64,000 nucleotides of DNA, from the NCBI RefSeq assembly GCF_011250565.1, contig NZ_JAANMS010000002.1, positions 161,784 through 225,783 on the forward strand, read 5' to 3'. Position 1 is the first letter of the stretch; each line of letters opens with the position of its first letter. This DNA comes from Nocardioides sp. IC4_145. Lineage in GTDB: Bacteria > Actinomycetota > Actinomycetes > Propionibacteriales > Nocardioidaceae. Positions 1-8,801 of this stretch are shown in pieces. Under the pieces are notes generated by a model. That model was not told the DNA's origin, did not search any database, and saw only the letters and a list, made by a program, of their open reading frames with translations. Both the position numbers and the translations under genes were made by a program.

Positions 1-1253
1 CGATCGACGACGCTCGGTGGGCGCCGTTCGGCAACCTGCTCAGCTACCTCCCGCAGTCCGCGGGGCCGCAGGCGCTGGCCGACGAGGTCGCCCGCGCGGA
101 GGAGACGCTGCCCGGGCCCGACGAGCGCAAGCGCCGGCTGCACTACCTCAGCGTGCCGCCGAAGGCCGCGCTCGACGTCGTCCACCAGCTCGACAAGGCC
201 GGGCTCGTCGAGCGGTCGCGGATCGTCATGGAGAAGCCGTTCGGCACCGACCTGGCCTCGGCGGTCAACCTCAACGCCGAGCTGCACGAGGTCTTCGACG
301 AGCAGCAGATCTTCCGCATCGACCACTTCCTCGGCAAGGAGGCGGCGCAGAACATCCTGGCCTTCCGCTTCGCCAATGGCCTCTTCGAGCCGATCTGGAA
401 CCGCAACTTCATCGACCACGTGCAGATCGACGTCCCCGAGACGCTCGGGCTCGAGGGCCGCACCAAGTTCTACGAGTCGACCGGCGCCTACCGCGACATG
501 GTCGTCACCCACCTGATGCAGGTGCTGGCGTTCATGGCGATGGAGCCGCCGACCTCGCTGGAGCCGGGCCCGATCGGCGACGAGAAGAACAAGGTGTTCC
601 GGTCGATGAAGGCGATCGACCCGCACGACGTGGTGCGCGGGCAGTACGACGGCTACCGCGGCAAGGAGGAGGTCGCCGACGACTCCGACACCGAGACCTT
701 CATCGCGCTCAAGGTCGAGATCGACAACTGGCGGTGGGCCGGGGTGCCGATCTACCTGCGGACCGGCAAGAAGCTGGCCGAGAGCGCGCGGATCATCTCG
801 ATCGCGTTCAAGGAGCCGCCGCTGTCGATGTTCCCGGCCGGCTCGCAGGCGGGGATGCAGGGGCCGGACCACCTGACCTTCGACCTGGCCGACCAGTCGC
901 GGATGTCGCTGTCCTTCTACGGCAAGAAGCCCGGGCCGGGCATGAAGCTGGAGAAGCTCTCGATGCAGTTCGCCACGCACGAGACGTCCTCGTCGACGGC
1001 CGTGCTGGCGGCGTACGAGCGGCTCATCCACGACGCGATGCGCGGCGACCACACGCTGTTCACGACCGCCGAGGGCATCGAGACGCTGTGGGAGAAGTCG
1101 AGCGCGCTGCTCGAGACGCCACCGCCGGTGCGGACCTACCAGCCCGGCACCTGGGGGCCGAACGCGATCCACCAGCTCGTCGCGCCGAACGCGTGGCGGC
1201 TGCCCTTCGAGCGCGCCTGGCGGATGCCGGCCCCGGACGGCACGTACGCCTGA
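1..1253 (+). CDS. zwf: Glucose-6-phosphate dehydrogenase, 5' end outside window
   Basis: Oxidises glucose 6-phosphate to 6-phosphogluconolactone with NADP+, the entry to the oxidative pentose phosphate pathway in the cytosol. The frame opens at base 3 and gives 416 residues, against about 500 for the family, so the N-terminal Rossmann nucleotide-binding loop lies off-window. The family signature RIDHFLGKE is at about bases 315-341, and the upstream EKPFG motif at about 229-243. Actinobacterial zwf is usually followed by opcA and pgl. Here the next gene converges and neither partner follows, so this may be a second or relocated copy. The family call is secure; the role of this particular paralogue is inferred. 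Confidence 0.95.
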   Translation, partial: IDDARWAPFGNLLSYLPQSAGPQALADEVARAEETLPGPDERKRRLHYLSVPPKAALDVVHQLDKAGLVERSRIVMEKPFGTDLASAVNLNAELHEVFDEQQIFRIDHFLGKEAAQNILAFRFANGLFEPIWNRNFIDHVQIDVPETLGLEGRTKFYESTGAYRDMVVTHLMQVLAFMAMEPPTSLEPGPIGDEKNKVFRSMKAIDPHDVVRGQYDGYRGKEEVADDSDTETFIALKVEIDNWRWAGVPIYLRTGKKLAESARIISIAFKEPPLSMFPAGSQAGMQGPDHLTFDLADQSRMSLSFYGKKPGPGMKLEKLSMQFATHETSSSTAVLAAYERLIHDAMRGDHTLFTTAEGIETLWEKSSALLETPPPVRTYQPGTWGPNAIHQLVAPNAWRLPFERAWRMPAPDGTYA

Positions 1254-1274
1254 CGCCGACAGGTGTGAGCCGGC

Positions 1275-2123
1275 TCAGGCGCCCGACGTCGTACGCCGTC
1301 CGTCGTCCTCCCACTGCTCCTTGCCGAGGTCGACGGTGCGGCGGGCGTTGGCGAGCGAGGTGACCACGATGGTGCCGAGCGCGCCCTCGCGGTCGAAGAC
1401 GGTCGCGGTGCCGACGGCGATGCCGTCCTGCTCGAGGCGGTCCACGGCCTGCAGCCCGATCTCGGTGCCGGCGGGGCGGCGCACCAGCGTGAGCGTGATG
1501 TCGGTGTTGATGTGCTCGACGCCGTTGGTGCCCCAGTTGGTGACCAGGCTGGCACCGTCGGCGATGGCGGCGACCGCCTGGAACGGCGTCAGCGGCTCGC
1601 CGGCGACGATGGGGACGCCGCTGTTCCACGACGTCTTGCGCGAGGCGTTCTGGTGCTCGCGGAAGTCCTGCGACCAGCCGGCGTCGCTGTGGAGGTACGG
1701 CACGTGCGGCTCGGTCGTCGGCGGCGCGACGTCGACCGGGGGCGGCGACGGGGCGGTGCCGGGGGACCACACCTCGCCCTCGGTGTCGGCGGTCGGCTTG
1801 AGGAACAGCCCGCTCGCCCGCGAGACCGCCCTGCCGTCCTGGAGTGCGGTCACGTCGACCAGCGCGAGCCGGGGCCCGGCGCGGACGACCTCGGTCGCGA
1901 ACGTCAGGGGCTGCCGGCTCGCCGGGCGGAACAGGTCGACGGTGTAGCGCGCCGGCCGCAGGTCGGTCCGGCCCTCCTGCTCCAGCCGCGACTCGAGCGC
2001 GCGGGCCATCCCGCCGCTGACGGCCACGCCGTGCAGGTGGTCCTTGCCCCAGCTGCTGACCGCCAGGTCGGTGGCGACGAGGCTCGCGCCGCCGTCGTCG
2101 GACGTGAAGAACGCCAGCTCCAT
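1275..2123 (-). CDS. Thioesterase-family (TesB-like double hotdog) protein
   Basis: Probable cytosolic acyl-CoA thioesterase of 282 residues. The N-terminal half (about 1-115) has a hotdog-like pattern with RPARYTVDLFRPASR and a following RAGPRLALVDVTALQDG strand pair. The C-terminal half (about 175-280) repeats the fold around TNWGTNGVEHINTDITLTL. This resembles actinobacterial TesB-like proteins that hydrolyse medium or long acyl-CoA, but the substrate cannot be read from sequence. The ATG at 2123 is chosen because MELAFFTSDDGGASL begins the first conserved strand. It converges with zwf, leaving only 21 bases between stop codons. The next gene upstream on this strand ends at 2144. Confidence 0.75.
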   Translation of the reverse strand: MELAFFTSDDGGASLVATDLAVSSWGKDHLHGVAVSGGMARALESRLEQEGRTDLRPARYTVDLFRPASRQPLTFATEVVRAGPRLALVDVTALQDGRAVSRASGLFLKPTADTEGEVWSPGTAPSPPPVDVAPPTTEPHVPYLHSDAGWSQDFREHQNASRKTSWNSGVPIVAGEPLTPFQAVAAIADGASLVTNWGTNGVEHINTDITLTLVRRPAGTEIGLQAVDRLEQDGIAVGTATVFDREGALGTIVVTSLANARRTVDLGKEQWEDDGRRTTSGA

Positions 2124-2143
2124 GCCGGCATCCTGGCAGGCGG

Positions 2144-2695
2144 TCAGCCGGCGGCGCGCTCCGGTGCCCGCTCCGAGAGCAGCCGCAGCAGGCCACGGGT
2201 CGCGCGGAGGAGGCTGTCGCGCTGCCCGGGGTCGAGGACGATCGCGTTGACCGACTCGATCAGCCCGCCGGTCTGCACGAAGCCCGTGACCACGACCGCG
2301 TCGTCGGTGACCTGCACGACGGTGCGGGCGGCATCGGCCGTGGGCAGGTCGAGGTCGCTCACCCGGCCGGTGATGTCGCCGCCGATCGTCTCCCAGGCGT
2401 CGGCGAACGAGCCGTCGAACCACAGGTAGTTGACGTCGAGCGTCGGCCCGCCCTCCTCGACCGGCAGGTAGGCGCAGCGCATCGCGCCGGGCTCGCCGTC
2501 CTCCTCGGTGACCGCCGAGCCGAGCAGCTCGCCGACCTCCTCGGGCTCGACGTCGTCGCACGGGTTCCACGGGACGGCCGCGGGCGTGCTGGCGCCGCCG
2601 TGCGGGGATCCGCCGGACCGGTCGCCCTCGTCGTCCCCTCCGCCGGAGCAGCCGGCGAGGAGCAGGAGGGGTACGAGGAGCAGCGTGCGCCTCAC
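2144..2695 (-). CDS. Lipoprotein, DUF3558-like
   Basis: Secreted lipoprotein of 183 residues. A short hydrophobic signal is followed by the lipobox LLAGC (Cys at about 16), then a Gly/Ser/Asp-rich linker and a soluble domain with PWNPCDDV and MRCAYLPVEEGG. Two cysteines and this layout resemble DUF3558 cell-envelope lipoproteins. The GTG start overlaps the TGA of the histidine kinase as GTGA, so the two are translationally coupled and the lipoprotein is the third gene of the two-component operon. It could be a sensor accessory or an output on the cell surface. No catalytic motif is visible. Confidence 0.75.
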   Translation of the reverse strand: MRRTLLLVPLLLLAGCSGGGDDEGDRSGGSPHGGASTPAAVPWNPCDDVEPEEVGELLGSAVTEEDGEPGAMRCAYLPVEEGGPTLDVNYLWFDGSFADAWETIGGDITGRVSDLDLPTADAARTVVQVTDDAVVVTGFVQTGGLIESVNAIVLDPGQRDSLLRATRGLLRLLSERAPERAAG

Positions 2696-4119
2696 GGGCG
2701 GCCTCCGGGGATCCAGGTGGGCGGGGGGCCGGTGGGGCCGCCGGGCGTCGGTACGCCGGCGGGCAGGGTGAGCACGAGCCGTGCGCCACCGGCGGGGGAC
2801 TCCGCGACGTCGACCCGCCCCGCGTGGCGGTCGGCGACCTGGCGGACGATGGAGAGGCCCAGGCCGGAGCCGGGCATGCCGCGGGACTCGTCGGCCCGCC
2901 AGAACCGGTCGAACACGTGGCCGCGGTCCTCCTCGGCGATGCCCGGCCCCTCGTCGTCGACGGTCAGCACGCCGTCGACCAGCCGGACCGTGACCGTGCC
3001 GCCGGGCGGGCTCCACTTGGCGGCGTTGTCGAGCAGGTTGGTCACCGCGCGCTCGAGCGCTGCCGAGTCGCCCACGACCTCGTGCGGCTCGACGGCGGTG
3101 TCGAAGACGAGGCCGGGCGCGCGGCGGCGTACGCGCGAGAGCGCCTGGTCGACGACCTCGGCCAGGTCGACGGGGGCGACCAGGTGGGCGGCCGGCTCGT
3201 CGCGGGAGAGCTCCATGAGGTCGCCGATGAGGGTGGTCAGCTCCTCGATCTGGGCGCGGACGTCGTCGAGGAGCTCGGCGCGGGCGCCCTCGGGGAGCGC
3301 CGCGGCGCCGGGGGTGTCGGCCTGCGTGTCGGCCTGGGTGAGCAGTTCGATGTTGGTGCGCAGCGAGGTCAGCGGCGTGCGCAGCTCGTGGCCGGCGTCG
3401 GCGACGAGCTGGCGCTGCCGGTCGCGGGAGGCGGCGAGGGCGGTGAGCATCTCGTTGAAGGCGGCGGCCAGGCGGGCGACCTCGTCGTCGCCCTCGACGC
3501 GGATCGGGGTGAGGTCCTCGGTGCGGGCGATCGCCTCGACGTCGGTGGTCAACCGCCGGACGGGCCGCAGGCCGTTGCGGGCGACCGCCCAGCCCGCGGC
3601 TCCCGCGGCGGCCACGCCGAGCAGCCCGAAGAGCAGCATGACGACCCCGAGCCGGGCCAGCACCTGCTTCTGCGGCTCCAGCGACTGCGCCACGACGAGG
3701 GCCTGGCCCGGGGTGGCGACCGGCACGCTCACGACGCGGTAGTCGGTGCCGCCGGCCGCGATGGTGCGGATGCTGAAGCGACGCTCCCGCTGCGCCACCG
3801 CGAACTCGGGCTCGCCGATGTAGAGCCGCGGACCCTGGTCGGGGGTCATCACCTTGCCGTCGGGGTAGACGAACGCCACCCGGATGTCGCCCGCACCGAG
3901 CATCCACGACGGGATCTCCAGGCGGGTGCTGAGCTGGGAGAGCGCCGAGGTCCGGGCCGCCTGCTGGGCGCGGTCGAGCAGGGAGTTGTCGAGGGTCGAC
4001 TGCATCTGCACCCGCACCGTCACGAACGCGCCGGCCGCCACGAACGCCACGGCCAGGCCGACCGCGATGGTGGTGAGGAGGGTGACCCGGCCGGCGAGCG
4101 AGCGCAGCAGCCGGCTCAT
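2692..4119 (-). CDS. MprB-like sensor histidine kinase
   Basis: Membrane sensor kinase of 475 residues that should phosphorylate the response regulator encoded just upstream. TM1 is at about 11-33 and an extracytoplasmic sensor domain at about 35-153. TM2 is at about 155-180, followed by a HAMP linker ([14 protein letters not shown]). The dimerisation helix carries the phospho-acceptor His244 in [10 protein letters not shown]. The ATPase domain has N-box [11 protein letters not shown]1 DDEGPGI, F-box DRFWR and G2 GSGLGLSIV. All catalytic boxes are intact. The ATG overlaps the regulator's TGA as ATGA, and the 3' end overlaps the lipoprotein start. The arrangement resembles mycobacterial MprAB, which senses envelope stress; that role is inferred. 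Confidence 0.92.
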   Translation of the reverse strand: MSRLLRSLAGRVTLLTTIAVGLAVAFVAAGAFVTVRVQMQSTLDNSLLDRAQQAARTSALSQLSTRLEIPSWMLGAGDIRVAFVYPDGKVMTPDQGPRLYIGEPEFAVAQRERRFSIRTIAAGGTDYRVVSVPVATPGQALVVAQSLEPQKQVLARLGVVMLLFGLLGVAAAGAAGWAVARNGLRPVRRLTTDVEAIARTEDLTPIRVEGDDEVARLAAAFNEMLTALAASRDRQRQLVADAGHELRTPLTSLRTNIELLTQADTQADTPGAAALPEGARAELLDDVRAQIEELTTLIGDLMELSRDEPAAHLVAPVDLAEVVDQALSRVRRRAPGLVFDTAVEPHEVVGDSAALERAVTNLLDNAAKWSPPGGTVTVRLVDGVLTVDDEGPGIAEEDRGHVFDRFWRADESRGMPGSGLGLSIVRQVADRHAGRVDVAESPAGGARLVLTLPAGVPTPGGPTGPPPTWIPGGRP

Positions 4120-4814
4120 GCTTCCTTCAGCACGTAGCCCACACCGCGCACGGTGTGGATCAGCCGCGGCTCGCCCTCCGCCTCGGTCTTGCGGCGCAGG
4201 TACCCGACGTACACCTCGAGCGAGTTGGCTGTCGTCGGGAAGTCGTAGCCCCAGACCTCCTCGAGGATGAACGAGCGCTCCAGCACGCGGCGCGGGCGGC
4301 GCAGGAACATCTCCAGCAGCGTGAACTCCGTGCGCGTCAGCTCGATCAGGCGCTCGCCGCGCCGGACCTCGCGGGTCGCCACGTCCATGGAGAGGTCGGA
4401 GAACGACAGCACCTCGTCCGGCGCGTCCTCGGCCGGCACCACCCGGCGCAGCAGGGCGCGCAGCCGCGCGAGCAGCTCGGCCAGCGCGAACGGCTTGGTC
4501 AGGTAGTCGTCCGCCCCCGCGTCCAGGCCCTCCACCCGGTCGCCGACGGCGTCGCGGGCGGTCAGGACGAGGACGGGTACGTCGTTGCCCGCCGCGCGCA
4601 GCGCCCGGGTCGCCTCGATCCCGTCGAGCCGCGGCATCATCACGTCCATCACCACCACGTCGGGGGCGACCCTGCCGATCGCGGCCAGCGCCTCCGCGCC
4701 GTCGACGGCGACGTGCACGTCGTACCCGTTGAACTCCAGCGACCGCCGCAGCGACTCCCGCACCGCCTTGTCGTCGTCGACGACGAGGGCGCGGGGCTTG
4801 GCGGACGCTGGCAC
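4116..4814 (-). CDS. OmpR-family response regulator, MprA-like
   Basis: DNA-binding response regulator of 232 residues. The receiver domain (about 8-120) has acidic pocket VVDDD, phosphorylation site Asp57 in [13 protein letters not shown], and the conserved Lys in YLTKPFA. The C-terminal winged helix (about 135-232) has the OmpR pattern [13 protein letters not shown] and VYVGYLRRK, ending [11 protein letters not shown]. It is the first gene of a regulator-kinase-lipoprotein operon with 4-base overlaps throughout. The 85-base gap to the next gene (4815-4899) probably holds the promoter; no convincing hexamer pair or direct-repeat operator was recognised there. Confidence 0.93.
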   Translation of the reverse strand: MPASAKPRALVVDDDKAVRESLRRSLEFNGYDVHVAVDGAEALAAIGRVAPDVVVMDVMMPRLDGIEATRALRAAGNDVPVLVLTARDAVGDRVEGLDAGADDYLTKPFALAELLARLRALLRRVVPAEDAPDEVLSFSDLSMDVATREVRRGERLIELTRTEFTLLEMFLRRPRRVLERSFILEEVWGYDFPTTANSLEVYVGYLRRKTEAEGEPRLIHTVRGVGYVLKEA

Positions 4815-4899
4815 GACGACATGGTGCCAGTCGGTCCTGAGCCACCGCTGAGAAGCACTCCCGCGCAGCCACGGCTCCCCTGGGGTGGGCGGGTCGGCG

Positions 4900-5772
4900 T
4901 CAGCGGTAGCGGGCGGCGGCGGCCGCGGCGCGCGCGCCGTACCCGCCGCCGAAGAGGCACGCGTGCACGAGCAGCGGGAAGAGCTGGTGCAGCGCGAGCC
5001 GGTCGGCCCAGCCGTCGGCGAGCGGGGCGGCCTCGGCGTACGCCTCGAGCACCTTGGGCAGGTGCGGCAGCCCGAACAGCGAGAGCATCGCGAGGTCCGC
5101 CTCGCGGTGCCCGCCGTACGCCGCGGGGTCGACGAGGTGGACGCGGTCGACGCCCCAGACCACGTTGCCGTTCCACAGGTCGCCGTGCAGCCGGGCCGGG
5201 CCCTCCTCGGGCAGCAGCGACGGCAGCCGGCCGATGACCGACTCGACCGTCGTCGCCTGCTCGGGGGTCACCGCGCCGCGGTCGCGGGCGAGCTTGAGGT
5301 AGGGCAGCACCCGCCGGACGGCGAAGAACTCCGCCCAGGTCGGCGCCGCCCGGTTCGGCAGCGGGAGCCGGGCGATGTAGCCGTCGCGGTGCTTGCCGTC
5401 CGGGCCCGCGCCGTACGCCGCGGCGCCGGCGGCGTGGGTCGCGGCCAGCGCCCGGCCCAGCTCGGCGGCCGCCTCCGCGGTCTGCTTGCCCGGCTCGACC
5501 CAGCGGACCACGAGGCACTCGGCGTCGACGGCCAGCACCTCCGCGACGGCGGCCCCTCCCTCGGCGGCCGCCAGCCAGCGCAGCCCGCGCGCCTCGGTCT
5601 CGAAGAAGTCGGCCGGCGCGTGCGGCATCGTCTTCATCAGGGCGGTGGTGCCGTCGCTGAGCCGCAGCTTGGTCGCGGTTGCGGTGTCGCCACCCGCGAC
5701 GGGGGCCGTGGCCACCACCGCGGCGCCGAGGAGCTCCTCGGCGCGGCGGGCGACCAGCGGCTGGCGGGCCAT
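4900..5772 (-). CDS. Fructosamine kinase family protein
   Basis: Cytosolic kinase-fold protein of 290 residues, related to fructosamine-3-kinases that phosphorylate Amadori-modified amines and so help repair glycation. Visible features are a nucleotide-binding N-lobe with [14 protein letters not shown], the catalytic loop [14 protein letters not shown], and the metal-binding [18 protein letters not shown]. The ATG at 5772 gives [16 protein letters not shown], the usual beginning. Longer upstream extensions would run into the phosphatase gene. It starts one base after the phosphatase stop, so the pair is cotranscribed. That is a sensible pairing, since LMW phosphatases and FN3K-like kinases are often neighbours in bacteria. 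Bacterial substrates are poorly known. Confidence 0.85.
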   Translation of the reverse strand: MARQPLVARRAEELLGAAVVATAPVAGGDTATATKLRLSDGTTALMKTMPHAPADFFETEARGLRWLAAAEGGAAVAEVLAVDAECLVVRWVEPGKQTAEAAAELGRALAATHAAGAAAYGAGPDGKHRDGYIARLPLPNRAAPTWAEFFAVRRVLPYLKLARDRGAVTPEQATTVESVIGRLPSLLPEEGPARLHGDLWNGNVVWGVDRVHLVDPAAYGGHREADLAMLSLFGLPHLPKVLEAYAEAAPLADGWADRLALHQLFPLLVHACLFGGGYGARAAAAAARYR

Positions 5773-5773
5773 G

Positions 5774-6283
5774 TCAGGGGCGGCCCAGCAGGCGCTGGAG
5801 GGCCGCGGTGATCGCGTCGGCGGTCCGCTCCACCATGTCCAGCACCTCCTCGAAGCCGTCGTCGCCACCGTAGTACGGGTCCGGTACCTCGCTGCCCGGG
5901 GCGACCGGGTCCAGGTCGCGGAAGAGCCGGACGCGCTCGGAGGCGCCGCCGACGTCGGCGAGGTTCGAGCGGTCCATCGCCAGCACGAGGTCGTGCTCGT
6001 CCAGCCACGTCGGCGCGAACTGCTGCGCGCGGTGCCGCGTCGCGTCGTACCCGGCCGCGGCCAGCGTGGCCGCCGCCCGCTCGTCCATCGGGTTGCCGAC
6101 GTGCCAGCCGCCGGTGCCGGAGCTGACGACGCGGACCCGGCCGGCCAGGCCGGCCCCCTCGAGGCGGGCGGAGAGGACCACGTCGGCCATGGGGGAGCGG
6201 CAGATGTTGCCCAGGCACACCAGGGCGACCGAGTAGCGACCGGGCGTGCGCGGGGCGGGCAGCACGGTCTCGGCCGTCGTCAT
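5774..6283 (-). CDS. Low-molecular-weight protein tyrosine phosphatase
   Basis: Phosphotyrosine phosphatase of 169 residues. The P-loop LVCLGNICRS supplies the CX5R motif (Cys23 to Arg29), and the general acid is the Asp of VPDPYYGGD near the C-terminus. Both catalytic elements are intact. The ATG overlaps the TGA of the upstream YvlD-like gene (ATGA at 6280-6283). The next gene downstream, the fructosamine-kinase-like protein, starts one base after this stop. It is distinct from the arsenate-reductase branch of the same fold at 43109-43576. A role in reversing protein phosphorylation is inferred. Confidence 0.92.
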   Translation of the reverse strand: MTTAETVLPAPRTPGRYSVALVCLGNICRSPMADVVLSARLEGAGLAGRVRVVSSGTGGWHVGNPMDERAAATLAAAGYDATRHRAQQFAPTWLDEHDLVLAMDRSNLADVGGASERVRLFRDLDPVAPGSEVPDPYYGGDDGFEEVLDMVERTADAITAALQRLLGRP

Positions 6284-6672
6284 CGACGGTCGTCCCCGAT
6301 GAGCCGGTCGACGATCCAGGTCATGACGGTGATGACGACGGCGCCGAGCACCGCCGCCCAGAAGCCGTCGACCCGGAAGCCGAGGTCGAGCTGCTCGGCC
6401 AGCCAGCCGGTGAGCGCGAGCATCGCGGCATTGATGACCAGCAGGAACAGGCCGAGCGTGACGACGATGAACGGGATCGACAGGACCGTCAGCACCGGCT
6501 TCACGAACGACGTGACCACGCCGAGGATCAACGCCACGACCAGCAGCGTCGGCCACTTGTGCTCGAGCTCGGCGGTGCCGCTCGAGGGGCCGGTGAACCG
6601 CACGCCGTCGACGAGCCACGCCGCCGTCGCGAGGGCGACCGCGTTGGTCAGGAGCCAGGAGAGGAAGCGCAC
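6280..6672 (-). CDS. YvlD/phage-holin-4 family membrane protein
   Basis: Small integral membrane protein of 130 residues with about four helices, at roughly 5-22, 43-64, 66-88 and 100-122. It matches the PF04020 (YvlD) layout: FLSWLLTNAVALATAAWLV at the start, then VKPVLTVLSIPFIVVTLGLF and a final NAAMLALTGWL...VITVMTWIVDRL. Despite the Pfam name it is not evidence of a phage. In many bacteria YvlD-type proteins appear in envelope-stress clusters. It is the first gene of the YvlD-phosphatase-kinase string and overlaps the phosphatase start by four bases. Confidence 0.85.
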   Translation of the reverse strand: MRFLSWLLTNAVALATAAWLVDGVRFTGPSSGTAELEHKWPTLLVVALILGVVTSFVKPVLTVLSIPFIVVTLGLFLLVINAAMLALTGWLAEQLDLGFRVDGFWAAVLGAVVITVMTWIVDRLIGDDRR

Positions 6673-6677
6673 GCGGC

Positions 6678-7385
6678 TCAGTCTCCCAGGCGGGTGTCCT
6701 CAGGCCCCGGCGCGTCCTCCAGGCCCAGCGCCTCGATGATCGCCCCCTCCGCGTCGGCGAGGTGCCGGTCGAGGAAGGCCGACGCGCCGGGGAGGTCGCC
6801 GGCCTCGAGGAGGTCGAGCAGCGCCTGGTGGGAGTCGGCCTGGTCGTGGGCGTTGCGACGGATCCGGTCGACCTGCGCCAGGGCCAGCTTGAGCTCGGTG
6901 ACCAGCTGCTCGGCCATGTGCACCAGCCGCGGGGAGCCGGTGAGGCCGACGAGGGAGACGTGGAAGGCGAGGTGGCGCTCGTTCAGCAGCTGGTACGACG
7001 CGCCGTCCGCCATCGCGGTCGTGTAGGCCACGAGCGTCGTCCGCACGCGGTCCCGCAGCGCCTCGTCGGCCTCGGCCCAGCGGCGTACGCCCGCTCCCTC
7101 GAGGACCGCCCGGGCCCGGCACACGTCGCGGACCGAGTCGGGGTCCGGGCTCGTCACGCTCACGCCGCGATGGGGCTCGCGGGTGGCTAGGCCCTCGGCG
7201 ACCAGCAGCGTGAGCGCCTCGCGCACGGTAGGTCGGGAGACGCCGAGCGACGAGGCCAGCGCCACCTCGCGCAGGGCCGTGCCGCTCTCCAGCTCGCCCT
7301 CGAAGACCGCGCGGCGCAGCTCCTGGGCGACCCGGTCGACGGTCGAGGAGTGGTCGAGGCTCAGCGTGCCGAACGGCTCGGACAT
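6678..7385 (-). CDS. GntR-family regulator with FCD domain
   Basis: Transcription factor of 235 residues. The N-terminal winged helix (about 12-75) contains the GntR signature ALASSLGVSRPTVREAL. The C-terminal all-helical FCD domain (about 90-220) has the His-bearing helices NERHLAFHVSLV, DSHQALLDLLEAGD and FLDRHLADAE that usually bind a metal and a carboxylate ligand. The ATG at 7385 is preferred over that at 7394: a GGGGAGG lies nine bases before the former but directly abuts the latter. It is divergent from the dimethylargininase gene, and a matching FadR-type palindrome lies between them, so it probably regulates that gene and itself. Confidence 0.9.
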   Translation of the reverse strand: MSEPFGTLSLDHSSTVDRVAQELRRAVFEGELESGTALREVALASSLGVSRPTVREALTLLVAEGLATREPHRGVSVTSPDPDSVRDVCRARAVLEGAGVRRWAEADEALRDRVRTTLVAYTTAMADGASYQLLNERHLAFHVSLVGLTGSPRLVHMAEQLVTELKLALAQVDRIRRNAHDQADSHQALLDLLEAGDLPGASAFLDRHLADAEGAIIEALGLEDAPGPEDTRLGD

Positions 7386-7462
7386 GCGTCCCATCCTCCC
7401 CCATGCGCGGCGACTTGTGCTCAGGAGCGGTGGTGCCCCACACTCGGCTCGGTCTTGTCAGG

Positions 7463-7473
7463 TTGTCTGACAA
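7463..7473. promoter_or_regulatory. FadR/GntR-type operator TTGTCTGACAA
   Basis: Perfect 5-base arms around one central base (TTGTC-T-GACAA), fitting the FadR-subfamily pattern TnGTnnnACnA. The upstream half TTGTCAG at 7455-7461 is also an exact inverted copy of CTGACAA at 7467-7473, giving two nested dyads. It lies between the divergent GntR gene and the dimethylargininase gene. Confidence 0.75.
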
Positions 7474-7520
7474 TCATTGATGGCCCCGGACCGGGCCGGA
7501 ACGAACGGGGAGGTGCTCGG

Positions 7521-8414
7521 GTGGAGCAGCTGCAGTGGGGTCGTCACTACGTCGCGGTGGAGCCGACGCACTTCCGCGTCGACTACGTCATCAACCCGTT
7601 CATGGATCCCGCCGTCCAGCCGGACCCCGAACGGGCGATGGCGCAGTGGCGGGAGATGGTCGCGGTGCTCGAGCGGCTGGGCGCGACCGTCGACGTGCTG
7701 CCGCAGCGCCCGGACGCGCCGGACATGGTCTACGCGATGAACCTCGGCCTCGGCCTGGTCCGTGCGGACGGCTCGCGCCACGTCGTGCTGTCGCACATGC
7801 GGTACGCCGAGCGGCGGATGGAGACGCTCACCGCGGCGCCGTGGTTCGCGGCGAGCGGGGCCACGACGTCGTACGTCGGTCGCGACGGCGTCGGCGCGCA
7901 CCTCGAGGCGGGCGACGCGTTCGCCTTCCGCGGCGACCTGGTCGTCGGCCACGGGCCGCGCACCGAGGAGCTCGCGCTCAAGCACCTCGCGACGGAGCTG
8001 GGCGTGCGGGTGCGTGGCCTGCGGATCACCCACCCGGGGATGTACCACCTCGACCTGGCCTTCTGCCCGCTCGACGACCGCCGTGCCCTGGTCTGCCCGG
8101 CCGCCCTCGACGAGGCCTCCGCGGCGGCGCTGCTCGACCTGGTGCCCGAACCGCTCGTGGTGACCGAGGACGAGGCGCTCACGACGTTCTGCGCCAACTC
8201 GGTCGTCGTCGGCCGCACGGTCGTCATGCCGGCCTGCCCGCCTCGGGTGCGCGCGCAGCTCGAGGAGTGGGGCTTCGAGGTGCTGCTCGTCGACGTCTCG
8301 GAGTTCCACAAGGGCGGCGGCTCGATCCGCTGCCTCACCAACCCCGTCGACCTCACCCTCGGCCGCGACCTGGCCGTCGTCCCCGGCGGCGAGGTGCTCC
8401 TCCCCACCAGCTGA
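7521..8414 (+). CDS. Dimethylargininase / arginine-modifying (DDAH-like) hydrolase
   Basis: Probable N(G),N(G)-dimethylarginine dimethylaminohydrolase of 297 residues, converting methylated arginine to citrulline and an amine in the cytosol. It is a member of the pentein (guanidino-modifying) superfamily. The catalytic His lies in PGMYHLDLAFCPL, the nucleophilic Cys in GGGSIRCLTNPVDL near the C-terminus, and an early substrate-loop Asp in FRVDYVINPFMD. The GTG start at 7521 is preceded by GGGGAGG at 7507-7513. An in-frame extension would run through the operator. Divergent GntR regulation is likely. Ornithine or arginine cannot be excluded as the real substrate context. Confidence 0.8.
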   Translation: MEQLQWGRHYVAVEPTHFRVDYVINPFMDPAVQPDPERAMAQWREMVAVLERLGATVDVLPQRPDAPDMVYAMNLGLGLVRADGSRHVVLSHMRYAERRMETLTAAPWFAASGATTSYVGRDGVGAHLEAGDAFAFRGDLVVGHGPRTEELALKHLATELGVRVRGLRITHPGMYHLDLAFCPLDDRRALVCPAALDEASAAALLDLVPEPLVVTEDEALTTFCANSVVVGRTVVMPACPPRVRAQLEEWGFEVLLVDVSEFHKGGGSIRCLTNPVDLTLGRDLAVVPGGEVLLPTS

Positions 8415-8460
8415 GGACCTCGGTCGGGCGAGGAAGGCGCGGCGCGTCGAAGGCGGCGGG

Positions 8461-8583
8461 TCAGCGGCAGGTGGGGGTCGCGCAGCTCGTGGTGGTCAGC
8501 TCCGCCTGCGGCGCGTGGCCGACGGCCAGCACGGCGAGGCTGGTGAGCAGCAGGCCGAGGCCGAGGTTGCGGGCGACAAGCAC
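8461..8583 (-). CDS. Small hydrophobic protein, 40 residues
   Basis: A short reading frame with a hydrophobic segment (LGLGLLLTSLAVLAVGHA) and a Cys-containing tail (TTTSCATPTCR), so possibly a small membrane or secreted peptide. The GTG start is chosen because TACGGT sits exactly six bases before it (8590-8595 on the plus strand), matching the leaderless promoter pattern of many neighbours. A longer in-frame start would read through Pro/Arg-rich sequence without a start signal. No family recognised. It is divergent from the VanZ gene. Apart from this gene and two promoters, 8415-8801 holds nothing recognisable. Confidence 0.5.
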   Translation of the reverse strand: MLVARNLGLGLLLTSLAVLAVGHAPQAELTTTSCATPTCR

Positions 8584-8589
8584 GGAGCA

Positions 8590-8595
8590 ACCGTA
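8590..8595 (-). promoter_or_regulatory. Leaderless -10 hexamer (small protein)
   Basis: TACGGT read on the minus strand, six bases before the GTG at 8583. Confidence 0.5.
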
Positions 8596-8788
8596 GGCGC
8601 TGACCGGATCCGGGCGTGGCGGTTCACGCGAGGATCGTCCGTTCGGCGGCGCCGGACCACCCCGCTGGACGGTCGCTGGTCGTCGTCGAACGGGAACAAC
8701 CCCCGTCCGGGGCCGCATCGTCGCAGGTCGGCGTCCTCGGCGGGGCCGTTGCGCCCGTCCGTCGACGACGGGCCTCGGGTCGTCCGGC

Positions 8789-8794
8789 TAACGT
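8789..8794 (+). promoter_or_regulatory. Leaderless -10 hexamer (VanZ gene)
   Basis: TAACGT, seven bases before the GTG at 8802. It decides that start over earlier in-frame candidates. Confidence 0.6.
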
Positions 8795-8801
8795 CCCGCA
8801 C

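Noticed and set aside
1266..1277. Perfect palindrome TGAGCCGGCTCA between zwf and the thioesterase as a terminator
   Set aside because: No loop is possible without breaking most of the stem, and it includes the thioesterase stop codon.
2824..4137. Long plus-strand frame opposite the histidine kinase
   Set aside because: No recognisable domains, low-complexity Arg/Gly/Val composition, and the minus-strand kinase has all catalytic boxes.
6280..6672. Prophage holin suggested by the family name
   Set aside because: YvlD-family chromosomal membrane protein; no phage genes around it.
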